A DNA stretch of 64,000 bases from contig CAMRHE010000036.1 in assembly GCA_947044405.1 (NCBI GenBank), positions 744,001 to 808,000 of the forward strand. The letters are read 5' to 3'. The translations under genes were made by a program, and so were the position numbers. The notes beneath the pieces were generated by a model. The model did no database searches. It saw nothing but the letters and a program-made list of their open reading frames with translations, and was not told the DNA's origin. The stretch comes from Leptodactylus fallax. Taxonomy: Eukaryota > Chordata > Amphibia > Anura > Leptodactylidae. This document shows, piece after piece, positions 33,078 to 46,125 of the stretch. Within the stretch, counting starts at the first letter, position 1; every line of letters starts with the position of its first letter.

Positions 33078-33332
33078 GCTAGGTTCACACTAGCGTTCAT
33101 CTCTGTTGTACGGGTCTGAATGGGGACCCGAAAGACGGAGAGCCTGTCCGCTTAAAAAGCGGCTACCCACAGACACCCGTGAACCGCATTGTCTCCGTCA
33201 GGTTTCCCCCAGTTTTATAATGAAACCGGCGGAGAGAAATGTTCTCCGTGCAGGACTTTTCTCTCCGCCGATTTTAGACGGAATCTGCTGTGGAGTCTCC
33301 TATGAAGACTCCAATGCAGATGTGAACTTAGC
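33078..33332. mobile_element. MITE, GCTAGGTTCACA family
   Basis: The termini GCTAGGTTCACA (33078-33089) and TGTGAACTTAGC (33321-33332) are inverted with one mismatch. The interior is GC-rich with internal inverted pairs (GGCGGAGAGAAATGTTCTCC; TCTCCGCCG). It encodes no protein. The same right end occurs alone at 14504-14515. Confidence 0.65.
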
Positions 33333-34116
33333 CTTAGTGTGTGCTCTTTAATTACTTAATTATTTAATTAAAATATAAACAGCTTAAGAAACCATAACAT
33401 ATTTATCATGTCACATGCAAAATATTAAGTGATCGCATGACATGTTACCAAGTCAAATAGAATAACTATTATCTATATTATAATAATTCAGTCCTACTGA
33501 GAAATAGGGACTCTGTGTTAAAGTAATCCAATTTTCTAAACATAGATGGTAAAACACCTTCGTTTCCAGCCAGAAAATATCATGAGGAAGAAACACATGC
33601 ATTTGCTGTTTTCAGTTCACAATGTTGGGTGCTAAGCAGGTTGGATGTCATTTTATTTTTAGCTACTTGTAGCAGAGAAACCACATGACTGTCCTTACAC
33701 TGTAGATACCAATAACCTTCACAGCTCATAATGTAACACTGAGGCTGAAAACACAGGATGAACAAACCAATGTATGACATTTTATTATGATATGAAGCAT
33801 GACTGATAAATTGTCATGTACATTGTAAATGTATAGCATGTTTCTGGGCTATTGTAAATTCAGGACACTGGCTTAAATCCTCTGCTCTAACAATGAAGTA
33901 TAACTAGCATAGAAGCAAAACCTGGAGAAAAAGCAGAACTGTTTTCTTTTCTGCTTCTTTCTTTATTTCTGTATATACAGCCTTCAATACAAAGGACAGA
34001 ATGTGGAGGGGACATAAGGACCAAGAATATTTGTCTCAAGAAAATGGGGTTCAATGATTTGATTACATACCAGCAGGGGGCTCCCTCTTCTCTGTATATG
34101 CCATGTGACTGACATA
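33333..34116. other. Unassigned interval
   Basis: This is AT-rich, with no supported gene or repeat. Confidence 0.4.
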
Positions 34117-34120
34117 TTAA

Positions 34121-34512
34121 AGGGGTTTCCCAGGAAAAACAATGAAGGTTCCTAGGCCTGTCATAGTAATATAGCTAATTAGCAATGAAAGTCCCATCGA
34201 CTGCAATATTCCCATAGAATACAGGTTGCATGTCATTTTGGCTGCTCAGTGGACGCTGTAAAAAAAAGCCTGTAAGAAAGTCGCACAAACGCAGTTTTTA
34301 TCCAATTCCACCTCATTCTTAATTTTTTTTCCAGCTTCCTAGTACATCATATATTTAATGGTGCCATTATGAAGTAAAAGTTGTCCCGCAAATATTAAGT
34401 CCTCATATGGCTCTGTGAATGGAAAAATAAAAAAGGTATGGGGTTTGGAAGGCGGGGAGTCAAAAACAAAAATTAAAAATAAAAAATGATTGTGGCGGGA
34501 AGGGGTTCAAGA
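34121..34512. mobile_element. TTAA-type MITE fragments
   Basis: TTAA at 34117-34120 is followed by AGGGGTTTCCCAGGAAAAAC, a left end related to 5057. From about 34222 to 34509 the sequence matches the right part of the element at 41552-42465 (TGTCATTTTGGCTGC, CTCATATGGCTCTGTGAATG, GGCGGGGAGTC, GCGGGAAGGGGTT). The flanking TTAA on the right is decayed to TTCA. Confidence 0.6.
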
Positions 34513-36545
34513 AGATCTCTCACCTGGGTCCTGCCAGTTTTGGTGAGTCTCTACACACTCCAATCAGTACTGATAGGGTCACACTGTATAGAATTACACC
34601 CCTCTGACAAGAGGAATAGTAACTTATTCCTACATTCCTAGGTACATTAACAGAGGAACTACACAAGGAAAAGTCATATGAAAAGATGCTTCGGAATTAT
34701 TTGAGAATACAGCCATGTCAGAAGAGATGACAGCTTGTCTTTAAATGGAAAAGCATGTTTAAAAATAAAAGATGAAATGAGTTATAAAACATATAAATGT
34801 TATCTGGCTATGAAGTACCTACGAACTTATCTAAAGAATAACATATTTATATACATCTGTATAACAGCTTTGCATATCCATTTTGTATTGTATTTAAGTG
34901 CTAATGACGTCTGAAAACAGCCGTCTAGCCCCAACTGCTGACTGCCTGTCATAGGCAATGTAAAGCTGATGACGTCATTAATTGTTCTGCTGCTCGCAGG
35001 TTGTAATATCTTGTGATCCTACTAGATTTGTTTGTTATTGACAGGCAAGTCTGAATAGGAAGGTCTGCAATTATGTATTGATAGGAGAGGACAGATCCCC
35101 TATTTGGTTTGATGTCACAGCTATGGTACAATGACTTTTCAAATCAATAAGACAGAGAAGGGATGTTATTCCATGAATGCAGAAAACCAAGAGCTAGACT
35201 GTTTCCATAGAAACATAAGCATCAGCATCTAGAGCAGATGAGAAGAGTGAATGTAGTAGTGCATGGGTGAAAATGTACATATTTCCTGCGACTGCATGAT
35301 AATTTGCATTGCTTGTTGGGGAGTATAATAAATACAGCATAGCATCTATTTATTTATTTAATTAATTAATTTAATTTAATTAAAAGTCATTCTAAGGAGA
35401 TATTTCCTAAATAACAGTCTGCTTCAGCATTAATATTTCTTGCAATGAAGACTTTATCTGAAAAGTGGATACCTTAGGATAATGATGACAGGCCATAATC
35501 CTGGAGAATTCTCTAATGCAATAAAAGGATGAAAGCAGATAATGAATTGTCATATTACACATGTTCCATTGGGTCTTTATAGGAAATAATCACCTTATTA
35601 TGGATACAGTGTAAAATATAGTAAAAGATTTCACCATGGCAGTCCAGGCAATCTCAGTTGCTAAGAATAACAAAGCAAATGGCAAAAGTAGCTTTAAATG
35701 TGGTGAAATCAAATCGTAATTGAACTTGTCTCATCAGATTAAGTTTATGCTATATACAAATAATGTGCTATTCAACAGAAGTGCCTAGGGATACATACTG
35801 CATTAGATATATGTTATTCCAGAGTGCTTTAAACTCCACTCATTTGCTGTTTAAATAATTTAATATCAGTCAACATGCAGCTACGATTTTTATAGGACTT
35901 CTTTAAATAGAGTAACAGTAAGACACTGCAGCCCAATGCTTATTCTTAGATCTAGTCTAATTTTATTATATAATGTGGTTTTGAGCTTGCATTTAAAAGG
36001 CTGTAATTTTCAACATAGAAAAATGTTATCAATTAAATGGAATATAATAAAAATAAACAATTTATTTACAGAATATGCAGAATATTTGACATGCTTTAAT
36101 AAGTTAACTTTTAAGTTACAAGAATTATGGTTATGGATGATTCATTACATTGTAAAAAGCATTAAAATGTCCAAAAAAATATTTCAAGGGCGTTTTCAGG
36201 CTAAAACTATCTGACCTAAGGAAAAATCATCAATATCAGATCAGTAAGGGTCAGACACTCAGCAACCCCAACCAGTCAGCTGTTCTCAACAGCGGATACA
36301 CAGAGAATGGAACAAGAAGCACACAGCTCCATTATTTGTGTAGTAGCCAGACCAGGTAACTGCAGAACAGACTCGGCTCAGCTGTCTGCTTCCTGTTCCA
36401 TTGTCTGTGTTTTAACAGCTTATCTATGGTGGTGCTGGGTGTCTGACCTCCACCAAATTGATATTGATGACCTGTTCTTAAAATCGGACATCAATATTTT
36501 TAGCCGGGAAAACACGTTTAACTTTGACAACCAATTTTATTTCAC
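34513..36545. other. Unassigned AT-rich interval
   Basis: It contains low-complexity TTTATTTAATTAATTAATTT near 35346. No gene is supported; the open frame at 35936-36214 has no domain. Confidence 0.4.
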
Positions 36546-36549
36546 TTAA

Positions 36550-36690
36550 AAGGGTTGTGTCATTACAGACACTTATGTCCATCCACAGGATAGGGGATGA
36601 CAGATCAATGGGTGTCCAACTGCTGGGTCCCCTAGTGAACAGGAGAATGGGGAACAAAAGTCTGCCCTGCGAGTGAAGTGTCGGTAGTTA
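36550..36690. mobile_element. TTAA-type MITE left fragment
   Basis: TTAA at 36546-36549 is followed by AAGGGTTGTGTCATTACAGA and CCACAGGATAGGGGATGACA. This is the inverse counterpart of the right end at 7860-7890. The right end was not found. Confidence 0.5.
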
Positions 36691-37103
36691 CAAAACCCTT
36701 TGAATAAGTTGTCAGGGTATTATTTTTGTCACAAACTTCTAAATCCTCTGTCTCCCTGAGCACAATGACAATGACGGGATAGGATACTGTACCAAGTTGC
36801 CTCGCAAACTAATAATAGTGCTTTGTATGGCCCTCTAATAGGAGTCAAATCATATCATGGTGGCTACAAGCTGATACGGCAGAGATAATCATATTTTCAT
36901 GGATATACAAATCAGCCTGCAAATGCATCTGTGGCAGCTTTGACTGATGAGTGTTGCCACCAGACAGCTTCAAGTGCTCCAGCCCTCCCCTGAAATTGGT
37001 TCCCAATGCCACCTATTTAGCCATGATTGACATTTTCAGCCTCTGCCTGCATCAAGCCTGTTATTGCAGACTACTACATTTTTTCATTTGATGCTATGGG
37101 TAA

Positions 37104-37145
37104 CCAATGTTTCAAAGATATTCTAATTTATTGAGATGCACCTGT
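37104..37145. mobile_element. Solo right end of the CAGGTGCATCTC Tc1/mariner family
   Basis: TTTCAAAGATATTCTAATTT followed by ATTGAGATGCACCTG and then TA matches the right terminus of 12355-12727. The rest of the element is absent. Confidence 0.7.
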
Positions 37146-39283
37146 ATGTGCACTCCTTTTACAAAAGACTGAAGTATTGAGGTTCCTGTGCAAAGAGCAC
37201 ACAGCATCTCTGAATTGCTATGATCCCAAGATCTTAGCTCACAGGTTACAATACCATAAAGTGTATAAACTAACATGTTCATTAATATTCCATATGTATA
37301 ACATAGTAAGTAACCTATTAATAATCATTTTCATGATGTCATTATACAGCTATTCTATTTAGGTCAGTTTATAGCATTTTGAGTAAATTCACTGTATTTT
37401 CCATCAACTGTCTTTCTACATAGAAGCCAGAGCCTTCGTTGTTTTACAGTATATTACAATATTCATTGATCTGTTCTCTGAATCATCAACTTGTTCTGGA
37501 AAATCAGTTGCATTGGGGTAATATATAATACAACATGACTATAATATTGATTGGTGACCTACTGGAAACTTATTACTCAAGGAAATAGTAATAATCTGTA
37601 ACAAGCATTTGTAAATTTAAGCTATAGGACAGTAAAGTTTTTTTAAAAGCACCTTTCTACAAATTGACAGAACGTAAAACATCTTCATCTTTTCTTTACC
37701 TATTCTACATCATTACATCATTACATCATTATATGTTAGGACATTGTTAACCATGAATTTCCAACAATTCCAGCATACTTATATTTGCAGATGCTGAGGT
37801 AGCTATGGTTCAGCTCTAGAGTTGGTTTTAGAACACCTCCCAGTCCACTACCAGAAAATTCAAATCTATTTGACCTTTGTGATGCAGAATTTCCATTTAT
37901 TTCTTTATCCCCGCCTGCTACGAACCATAACTTTTCTAAACTTTTCCAATGACATACCCATATAAGGGCTTTTTTGCAGGACATGATGTACTTGAGGTCA
38001 CATTGGAGCTCTGATTAGTATATAAAGGCAGGAGAGAGAGACTTCCTCTTTCTGTGGCAACCCATGATTTTCTTAAGGATTTTAGAAATGTCAAGAACAA
38101 AAAACAGCCATTTTTTCTTATTATTTTTTTCTTTTTCTTAACAGCATTAGCTCTGAAGGTTAAATATCAGGACAGTTTTATATTTTGAGTCATTATGGAC
38201 ATAATAAGGCATTTTTTAATATATTTACTTTTTATTTAAGTCCCATTAGGGATCTTACATAACAAAATACCAAACAGAGTAGGTTCACCATTCACATATT
38301 AACTATAATCTGCACTTGAATAAATTGTTTAAAAAAGCTGGAAATAATAACACAAGATCATAACTACCATTGACATTCTGACATTCCTGATTAGTTCCAT
38401 ACTCCACTGCAAGGTCTCTTTTGGCTGGGTAGCACAATAACATCCTACCATTGGCATGTGTCCATGACAGCCATTCACTGACCTTAATATTCAACTTCAC
38501 ACAGCATGATGGAGATTTATAACACATTTTATTTAAAAGAGACAATTTAAGGCAATATTTCCAATATATGCTTTCAAAAAAAATATATTATATAGCAAAT
38601 GACAGTTTTAGTCAAAAGTGAAAGAGACCGTGATTTCTCTAGAGAAGAAAAAGGTAAGGCAAGGACAGATGAGAAAAAGTGAACAATTTTAAGAACCAGA
38701 TTCCAGCCACATTGGATGTGATGAAAAACTTCTCTTGGGGATCCCAACTGGAAATTAAAACAAAGTTTATGTCGTGTTCAGAAGCCAAAAGATCTTCCAT
38801 TCTCATAACATTGCAAATATATTCAACCCGCAGAAATGGCTAGTCTTGATAGTCATGTCAAAATGTAAGTCATAAGAAACTGGCAGAGTTAGTGCCTGGA
38901 GTTATAGATAAAAGGTCTAGTTATGGACAATTTTGAATAGAAGAAAAAAAAAAATGGTTGTAACTGGAAAACATCATCACATCTGACTTTCACAACTTGA
39001 CAGCCCTACTAGATATGAAGCACTGAGCCTTACTGGTTATCTTTCATAACATCTGGTATCCTGGGATAGATGCAATGCTGTCTCCCTAGGTTTCTACCTG
39101 TGAGTTAAGATTTCTAAATTATTTTTTTTTGGAAACTGCTGGATATAGAGGGCTTGTGTGGTATGAATGAGGCAGCTGAGACATGAATGCCTGTGGGATT
39201 CAACTTGTGTTCAAGGAGTATCTGCCGGTGATAGTTCCAAAGCTGGCTATAGCTCGGACTTCTTTTTCCTGATAGCTTTTGAA
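37146..39283. other. Unassigned interval
   Basis: A tandem CATTACATCATTACATCATT lies near 37713. I see no gene and no clear repeat family. Confidence 0.4.
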
Positions 39284-39626
39284 TACAGTCCTGGCCAAGG
39301 GTTCTGAGACTAACACAAATTTTGATTTTCATTAAGTTTGCAGCTTTAGTGCTTTTAGATGTTTATAAGGAATACTGAAGTACATTTATAAGTATTTCAT
39401 ATATTTTTAAACTTTTATTGACAAATACATCAAGTTTGTGCAAAAGCTTATTTTTCAAGACTCAAATCGGCATGCTGGACATTGTCTTCTGGGCCACATC
39501 CTCACAACCCATTCTTGTCTAAACAGTGTTCAGAGTTTGTCACAACTTGTGTTTTTACCCACTTTTTGAGGATTGACCACAGGTTCTCAATGGGAATAAA
39601 ATCTGGGCAGTTATCTTGCCATGGAC

Positions 39627-40595
39627 CAGTGGCGTAACTAGGAATGGCTGGGCCCCAAGGCAAACATTTGACATGAGCCCCCCCCCCAGCCAACCACCCC
39701 CCCCCACACAAACCACATTCCCCGCATTCCTACACACACTATTATGCCAAATAGTGACCCCTGTACACTATTATGCACCATATTGGCCTCTGCACACAGT
39801 ATTATGCCCCATAGTGGCCCCTGCACACACTATTATGCTCCATAGTGGCCCCTGCACACACTATTATGCCCCATAGTGACCCCTGCACACACTATTATGC
39901 GCCACAGTGGCCCCTGCACACACTATTATGCCCCATAGTGGCCCCTGCACACAGTATCATGCCCCATAGTGGCCCCAGCACACAGTATTATGCCCCATTG
40001 TGGACTAGCCATGAACAATTATTATAATCTTGGGTCTTTTCAGACCCCAGAGTATAATGATTGAAGACCCAGGACTGGTGACAAACATTAAAAAACAATG
40101 TTACTTACCTCTCCCTGGCTCCAACTCTCTCCCCGCTACTTTTGGCTCTCTTCAATACTGGACCAGAGGTCACATGAGCCAGGCTTGGCCCACATGACGT
40201 CTTTGACACCACCAAAAGCTCCCCGAAGCCTGTCAGAGCGCAAGAGAGGTAAGTAACAGTGTTTTGTATGTTTCCTCCCTTCCCCTGGACCTCTAATCAT
40301 TATACTATGGGGTCTAAAAAGACCCCAGAGTATAATGATAGCACTGTTTGTGGGGTTCCTGGGACCGCAGACTTACTTACTGATCCCCGCTCCTGCTCAC
40401 AGGCGCCTCCGCTTCCGCAGAAGGGGAAGTGCAGGTGGCCATGAGCAGGAGCGAGGATCGGTAAGTATATAGGGCCCATTACTTTCTGGGGTTACTCCAG
40501 CAGGTAACGGCCTATTAAAAAATTTAAAAAAATCAGGGGCCTGCCGGGCCCCCTATTGTCCCGAGCCCTGTGGCAGGCCAGTATTAACACCACTG
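39627..40595. mobile_element. hAT-like non-autonomous element, 969 bp
   Basis: The ends are CAGTGGCGTAACTAGG and, inverted, CCAGTATTAACACCACTG. Flanks CCATGGAC (39619-39626) and CCAAGGAC (40596-40603) match at 7 of 8 bases. That fits an 8-bp hAT duplication with one later change. The interior holds the 31-bp minisatellite and a second foldback unit at about 40028-40336. No transposase is encoded. Confidence 0.82.
39735..40010 (-). repeat. Minisatellite, 31-bp unit, about 9 copies, inside hAT-like element
   Basis: The unit reads ACACACTATTATGCCCCATA followed by GTGGCCCCTGC. It is the reverse complement of the array unit at 21660-21905. Copies here are more alike than in that array. Confidence 0.88.
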
Positions 40596-40672
40596 CCAAG
40601 GACCCAAAATTTCAATGTTTTATTTACCAAGTCATTTAGTTATCACTTTTGCCTTACGACATGCTGCTCCAT

Positions 40673-41547
40673 CTAGGCATGTACAGCTTGTATATGTCTA
40701 TTGTAATAACAGACACTCAGAGTTATCTGTATTAAAACATATAGTTAAGTTACATAAACATTTTCGTGCCAAATTACAAACTGGACACTGCCGCATCTGT
40801 CGATATCAGCGCTACTACATCTGCATTTATTAGATACATTCACGTGGGGCAGATTTATTACAGAAAGCTTCACACATGCTGCACAAATGTCAATCAAATA
40901 TATGGAATTTTTTTTTTAATTGCAGAAATTTTTGCAACAAATCTGCCATGGGTGAACATTATTCCCTGCCTATTGCTAAGGAAAATACAAATAGTAAGTA
41001 AGTATATCCCTCAAGACCAATTGTGTTGTTATACTCCTGCACAGGCATTTGTACCCAGGCATTCCTGTTATAAGTCATGAGCATGTGTAAATACAGTATG
41101 AAAATATTAGAAAACAAGTTTTACATATTTTAAATTTTGTTTAACAGATATGTATTATAATTCTGTTTGAGAGTTATTAAAAAGTCATGTATAGCAATTT
41201 TGCCCATTTAAACAATGCACTACTCCTAATAATCCCAGGCATGCCTCATTTCTGGCATTATAAATGCAATGGGGCCGGGTGGAATTAAAATACATAGCTT
41301 CCAAAATCTGTGCTGCTCTTGTTCATGGATTGTGTCTGGTATTACACCTCAGCCCTATTCCTTTGAATGGGATTGAGCTGCAAGAAAATGGGGCTGAAGT
41401 ACAATATTAGACCTAAATATATAGTACAGTTAACCTGAACTACTGCAGTTGGTTGAGCTGTAGCAGTATATCTTATCACTGGAGTCAACAAAAAGCTATG
41501 AAAAATCATGTTTGCATTTTCCAGTTTGGACTGGAGCAATGATCTAC
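40673..41547. other. Unassigned interval
   Basis: This is AT-rich. No gene or repeat boundary is supported. Confidence 0.4.
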
Positions 41548-41551
41548 TTAA

Positions 41552-42465
41552 CCTCTTCCCGACATCTGCTATAGTAGTACAGTGGATGTCAGGTATTTAA
41601 ATATGACGGCCGCTCAGGAGCTGAGGTTATGTAGCTAGGCTGTATTATACAGCCGAGACCTGGCGCTAATGCCCGAGATCAGTGCCCACACTGATTATGG
41701 GCATTAAGGCCATTTTCAGGAGGATTGCCAGTAAGTTGCCGGAAATTTGTTTCCATGACAGCCGGAAGCCTAGGCTCCCAGGCTTGTCTGATATGCTGAT
41801 ATTTTGCAAGGCATTAGCATTGTAAAGGATTGCATTAGTGATCAGACCTCCTGGGGTTCAAGACCCCTAGGGGATCTAATAAATTTGAATGTTAAAAAAA
41901 ACTTATAAAAATATTTTTCCCATATGGTGAACAGCTGAACCATCGTTTTTTCCGCTGTTTTGCCCCTGATAAAAAAAAATTAAAAAGTGATCAAAGCAAT
42001 AGACATTCCTCAAAATAGTATAACTAAAAAGTACACCTGGTCCCGCAAAAAAAAAGACGCCCTATGCATGTGTGTCAGAATATGACTTTAGACTTTAAGA
42101 AAAAAAAAATTTGCAAAGTTTTGGATTTTTGTTAAGGGGTTAAAATGTAAATAAAACTATATAAATGTGGTATCCCAGAATCGTACCAGAATATAGAAAA
42201 CAGATGACATGTCATTTTGGCTGCATACTGAACGCCGTAAAAATGAAGTCACACAAATGCACTTTTTCTCCAATTCCACCCGATTCAGAATTTTTTTCCA
42301 GCTTCCCAGTACACTGTACAGAATAATAAATGTTACTATTATTAAGAACAATTTATCCTGCAACCAAAAAGCCCTCATATGGCTCTGTGAATGGAAAAAT
42401 AAAAAAGTTATGGGGTTTCAAAGGCGGGGAGTCGAAAATCAAAAAATGTCATCAGCGGGAAGGGG
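41552..42465. mobile_element. TTAA-flanked element with CCYT ends (piggyBac-like), 914 bp
   Basis: TTAA lies at 41548-41551 and 42466-42469. The ends CCTCTTCCCGAC and GCGGGAAGGGG are inverted and begin with the CCYT typical of piggyBac. There is no open transposase frame. Its right third recurs at 34222-34509. Confidence 0.78.
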
Positions 42466-42469
42466 TTAA

Positions 42470-43814
42470 TAATGTCTATGAAGCATGCAGGGGTCCTTAA
42501 AGGTTAGATTAGTTATGGTGCATTCCCTTTTATGAATTCCTCAAAAATCTGTCACTTGTGTTAAGTTGGGGGTTGATGTAAACTAACAGTCTAATAATGA
42601 CTCATCACAGGCTGCTTAGAAATGACTGCTCGAATTAAACAGAGTGCGCACAAGATGTTGTGCAAGCACCCTCATTATTGGGCAGTAAGACAGACAAAAA
42701 AACACGATTCTGGTGGGTAATAGTTGATTCTGTCAGAATTAAATAACAGTTTACCCTTATTCAGTGACAGTTTGACAGATTCACTGACATAAACACATTA
42801 CATTTTGCTCATTTGCATTAGTTCACAGCTGCTTAGAAAAAATGATGCTGAATGCAAACAAGGAACTATGTGATTGCACAATATAATATGGCACTTGTAC
42901 CCCCAGGACTGTGTTTACAATTGACAAAGTGGAATACATCCCCTAAATAAACAGTCTTACAATATATACCTGTCATTATTTGTAATGTGGAAAATTAGGA
43001 GAAAAATGGAGAAAAAATATTACCATACACTAATTCTGTGCCACCTCATAAAGGAATGCTGCAGTGCCACTTACTGTATGTTCTTCTTTAAATACTGTAC
43101 TCCTATTTTGAAGCAAAATTGCTTACAGCATACTATAGGCTTATATATATTGTCTACAAGGAGACACCATGATAGTGAAAACAATGCAGGGATGCCAAAA
43201 AAAGGTCTGGACATGCATATAATGAATGATATTAAGCAGAACAATATTTTACATTTGTCTAGGAATATTACCAGAGTTTTTAAAAATATCTTTTTACTGA
43301 CAGTGAAAGGAGGAGTATTTAGAAGGAGGAGGAGAGTTATTGGTGAACGGTTCCCACTCCGGAGCCGCCGCAAACAAACACAGATATTTCATCTGTATCA
43401 GAGATTCCAGGACACTGACTCAGTTGAAATATGTAGTACAGCAGGAATAACAGCTTCCTACTCTACCATCCTGTAACCTGGAGGCTGCAGGCCTGTTGGA
43501 GCTTGTGGCCTCCAGGTGTCCTGGAAACCGCTAAAGATGTCAGTGTTCTGACACAGGGCATGGTGACGTTACTACATTGCATCTCCTGAGCCAAGATGCT
43601 AACGGTGCGAAAAAGTAATGGTGGCAAGTCAAGATATCAGAATTGAAGGCAGGTAATTATTTTTATTTTTTGTTTGGGTGCAGGGGGGTGCCTTAATATT
43701 AGGGGAAATAACGATATAAGGGGGTATTATTGATATAATGGGTCATTGGGGCTAGCAGGACAAAGAGATCATTAGGGGGTGTTATTAATTTAACGGAGCA
43801 TTGGAGGCAACATT
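42470..43814. other. Unassigned interval
   Basis: The 163-codon open frame 42985-43476 has no domain I recognise and looks like chance. The region contains a small inverted pair around CCTGGAGGC near 43480-43510. Confidence 0.4.
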
Positions 43815-43816
43815 TA

Positions 43817-45403
43817 CAGTGCCTTGTAAAAGTATTCGGCCCCCTTGAACTTTTCAACCTTTTGCCACATTTCAGGCTTCAAATATAAAGATATAAAATT
43901 TTAATTTTTTGGTGAAGAATCAACAACAAGTGGGACACAATTGTGAAGTGGAACGAAATTTATTGGTTATTTTAAACTTTTGTAAAAAATAAAAAACTGA
44001 AAAGTGGGGCGTGCAATATTATTCAGCCCCTTTACTTTCAGTGCAGCAAACTCACTCCAGAAGTTCAGTGAGGATCTCTGAATGATCCAATGTTGTCCTA
44101 AATGACTGATGATGATAAATATAATCCACCTGTGTGTAATCAAGTCTCTGTATAAATGCACCTGCTCTGTGATAGTCTCAGGGCTCTGTTTAAAGCGCAG
44201 AGAGCATCATGAAGACCAAGGAACACACCAGGCAGGTCCGTGATACTGTTGTGGAGAAGTTTAAAGCCGGATTTGGATACAAAAATATTTCCCAAACTTT
44301 AAACATCCCAAGGAGCACTGTGCAAGCGATCATATTGAAATGGAAGGAGTATCAGACCACTGCAAATCTACCAAGACCCGGCCGTCCCTCTAAACTTTCA
44401 TCTCAAACAAGGAGAAGACTGATCAGAGATGCAGCCAAGAGACCCATGATCACTCTGGATGAACTGCAGAGATCTACAGCTGAGGTGGGAGAATCTGTCC
44501 ATAGGACAACAATCAGTCGTACACTGCACAAATCTGGCCTTTATGGAAGAGTGGCAAGAAGAAAGCCATTTTTCAAAGATATCCATAAAAAGTCTCTTTT
44601 AAAGTTTGCCACAAGCCACCTGGGAGACACACCAAACATGTGGAAGAAGGTGCTCTGGTCAGATGAAACCAAAATCGAACTTTTTGGCCACAATGCAAAA
44701 CGATATGTTTGGCGTAAAAGCAACACAGCTCATCACCCTGAACACACCATCCCCACTGTCAAACATGGTGGTGTGGCAGCATCATGGTTTGGGCCTGCTT
44801 TTCTTCAGCAGGGACAGGGAAGATGGTTAAAATTGATGGGAAGATGGATGGAGCCAAATACAGGACCATTCTGGAAGAAAACCTGTTGGAGTCTGCAAAA
44901 GACCTGAGACTGGGACGGAGATTTATCTTGCAACAAGACAATGATCCCAAACATAAAGCAAAATCTACAATGGAATGGTTCACAAATAAACGTATCCAGG
45001 TGTTAGAATGGCCAAGTCAAAGTCCAGACCTGAACCCAATCGAGAATCTGTGGAAAGAGCTGTTTTCCAAGGAAGAATGGGCAAGAATTTCAGTCTCTCG
45101 ATGTGCAAAACTGATAGAGACATACCCCAAGCAACTTGCAGCTGTAATCGCAGCAAAAGGTGGCGCTACAAAGTATTAACTTAAGGGGGCCGAATAATTT
45201 GGCACATCCCACTTTTCAGTTTTTTATTTTTTACAAAAGTTTAAAATATCCAATAAATTATTTCGTTCCACTTCATGATTGAGTCCCACTTGTTGTTGAT
45301 TCTTCACCAAAAAAATTTAAATTTTATATCTTTATGTTTGAAGCCTGATATGTGGCAAAAGGTTGAAAAGTTCAAGGGGGCCGAATACTTTCGCAAGGCA
45401 CTG
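43817..45403 (+). mobile_element. Tc1-like transposon, CAGTGCCTTGTAAAAG family
   Basis: This is a complete element of 1587 bp with TA at 43815-43816 and 45404-45405. The terminal inverted repeats are about 210 bp. Each has an outer AGTATTCGGCCCCCTTGAAC and an inner ATTATTCAGCCCC (left) or GGGGGCCGAATAATT (right) site, an IR/DR layout. Confidence 0.95.
44209..45179 (+). pseudogene. Tc1-like transposase, DD34E, frameshifted and internally deleted
   Basis: The first frame runs from the ATG at 44209 with a helix-turn-helix at about 12-46, LPRPGRPSKL, SGLYGRVARRKP and D152 (WSDETKIELFG). At about 44770, after TVKHGG, two extra bases shift the frame. The correct reading continues in the frame of 44784-45179, with WACFSSAGTG, QQDNDPKHKAK and [14 protein letters not shown], and 34 residues between Asp and Glu. 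After WKEL the text jumps to FSKEEWARIS. Roughly 18-20 residues that usually follow are missing, an in-frame deletion. The end AAKGGATKY is normal. Two independent lesions make the gene inactive. Confidence 0.9.
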
Positions 45404-45471
45404 TATGTAAGTGGGTATTAACCTGTGGGTCATTGGGCTATATTTATTTAAGGTGAGTATTATTGATTTAA

Positions 45472-45721
45472 AGGGGTTGTCCAGGAATTTCAGAAGTCAA
45501 GGATGAGGCTGGGGAAGATGAAAGATAAAAACAAAATCATACCTGTCCCCAGTGCTCCGGTGTCCGCCACCACTGTCCTGTCCTGCGTGTGCCATGCCTT
45601 TGCCGGTGGAAGTCCTGTGCTACACATGACTGTTGAGGTCAATCAGTAACCAAAGTAAAGGAATCAGTGATGTCACCCACATACGTCACCCATTCCGATC
45701 CTGTGGCTGTGGATAACCACT
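45472..45721. mobile_element. TTAA-flanked MITE, 250 bp
   Basis: TTAA lies at 45468-45471 and 45722-45725. The left end AGGGGTTGTCCAGG is mirrored by the right end GGATAACCACT with mismatches. It encodes no protein. Confidence 0.65.
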
Positions 45722-45786
45722 TTAAGGGGATATTGAGGAGTATTATTAATTAGGGAGAAAACATTATTAATTGATGGGAACTCTTA

Positions 45787-46125
45787 ATTAAAAGGGCTCT
45801 TCCCAGATCATAATCCTTAATGCAGGCAGCAGGGGAGTGTTATATTGTATCGGCTGTCACCTTGTATGTATGCAGAGCAGCTGCAACAGTGATGTTGACA
45901 AGACCAGGAGCAGCCAAACACTGTGTACTGCTGTACTGATGAGTGCAGGGATTGGCTGTAGCGGTTTCATTAATTTGACATCACTGCTGTAGCTGCTCTG
46001 TATACAGAGCAGTGAAGGTATCAGGCGGCCCAGGACAGGACAGAGGGGAGGATGCAGGTAAGCGCATTTTTATTTTATAACCCTTCTCTGCTGCATGCAT
46101 TAAAATGCCTGGACAACCTCTAAGA
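45787..46125. mobile_element. Probable TTAA-type palindromic MITE with decayed right flank
   Basis: TTAA at about 45786 is followed by AAAGGGCTCTTCCCAGATCA. The right side reads TGCCTGGACAACCTCT but is followed by AAGA instead of TTAA. Inner arms are complementary: TGTATGCAGAGCAGCTGC is mirrored by GCTGCTCTGTATACAGAGCA. Confidence 0.5.

Larger units (their letters stand above)
39286..40672 (-). mobile_element. Old Tc1-like relic interrupted by a hAT-like element
   Basis: TA then CAGTCCTGGCCAAGGGTTCT marks the left end at 39286. Minus-strand text to 39626, and again from 40596 to about 40672, matches the transposase 3' half of the DD35E family at lower identity (GATTGACCACAGGTTCTCAA, CAATGTTTTATTTACC, CATTTAGTTATCAC). 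The remainder of the transposase is deleted. The two halves join exactly once the insertion at 39627-40595 is removed. Confidence 0.8.

Noticed and set aside
42985..43476. 163-codon open frame as a host gene
   Set aside because: No recognisable domain, biased composition with Arg runs from a GGAGGAGGAGAG tract, and no gene context.
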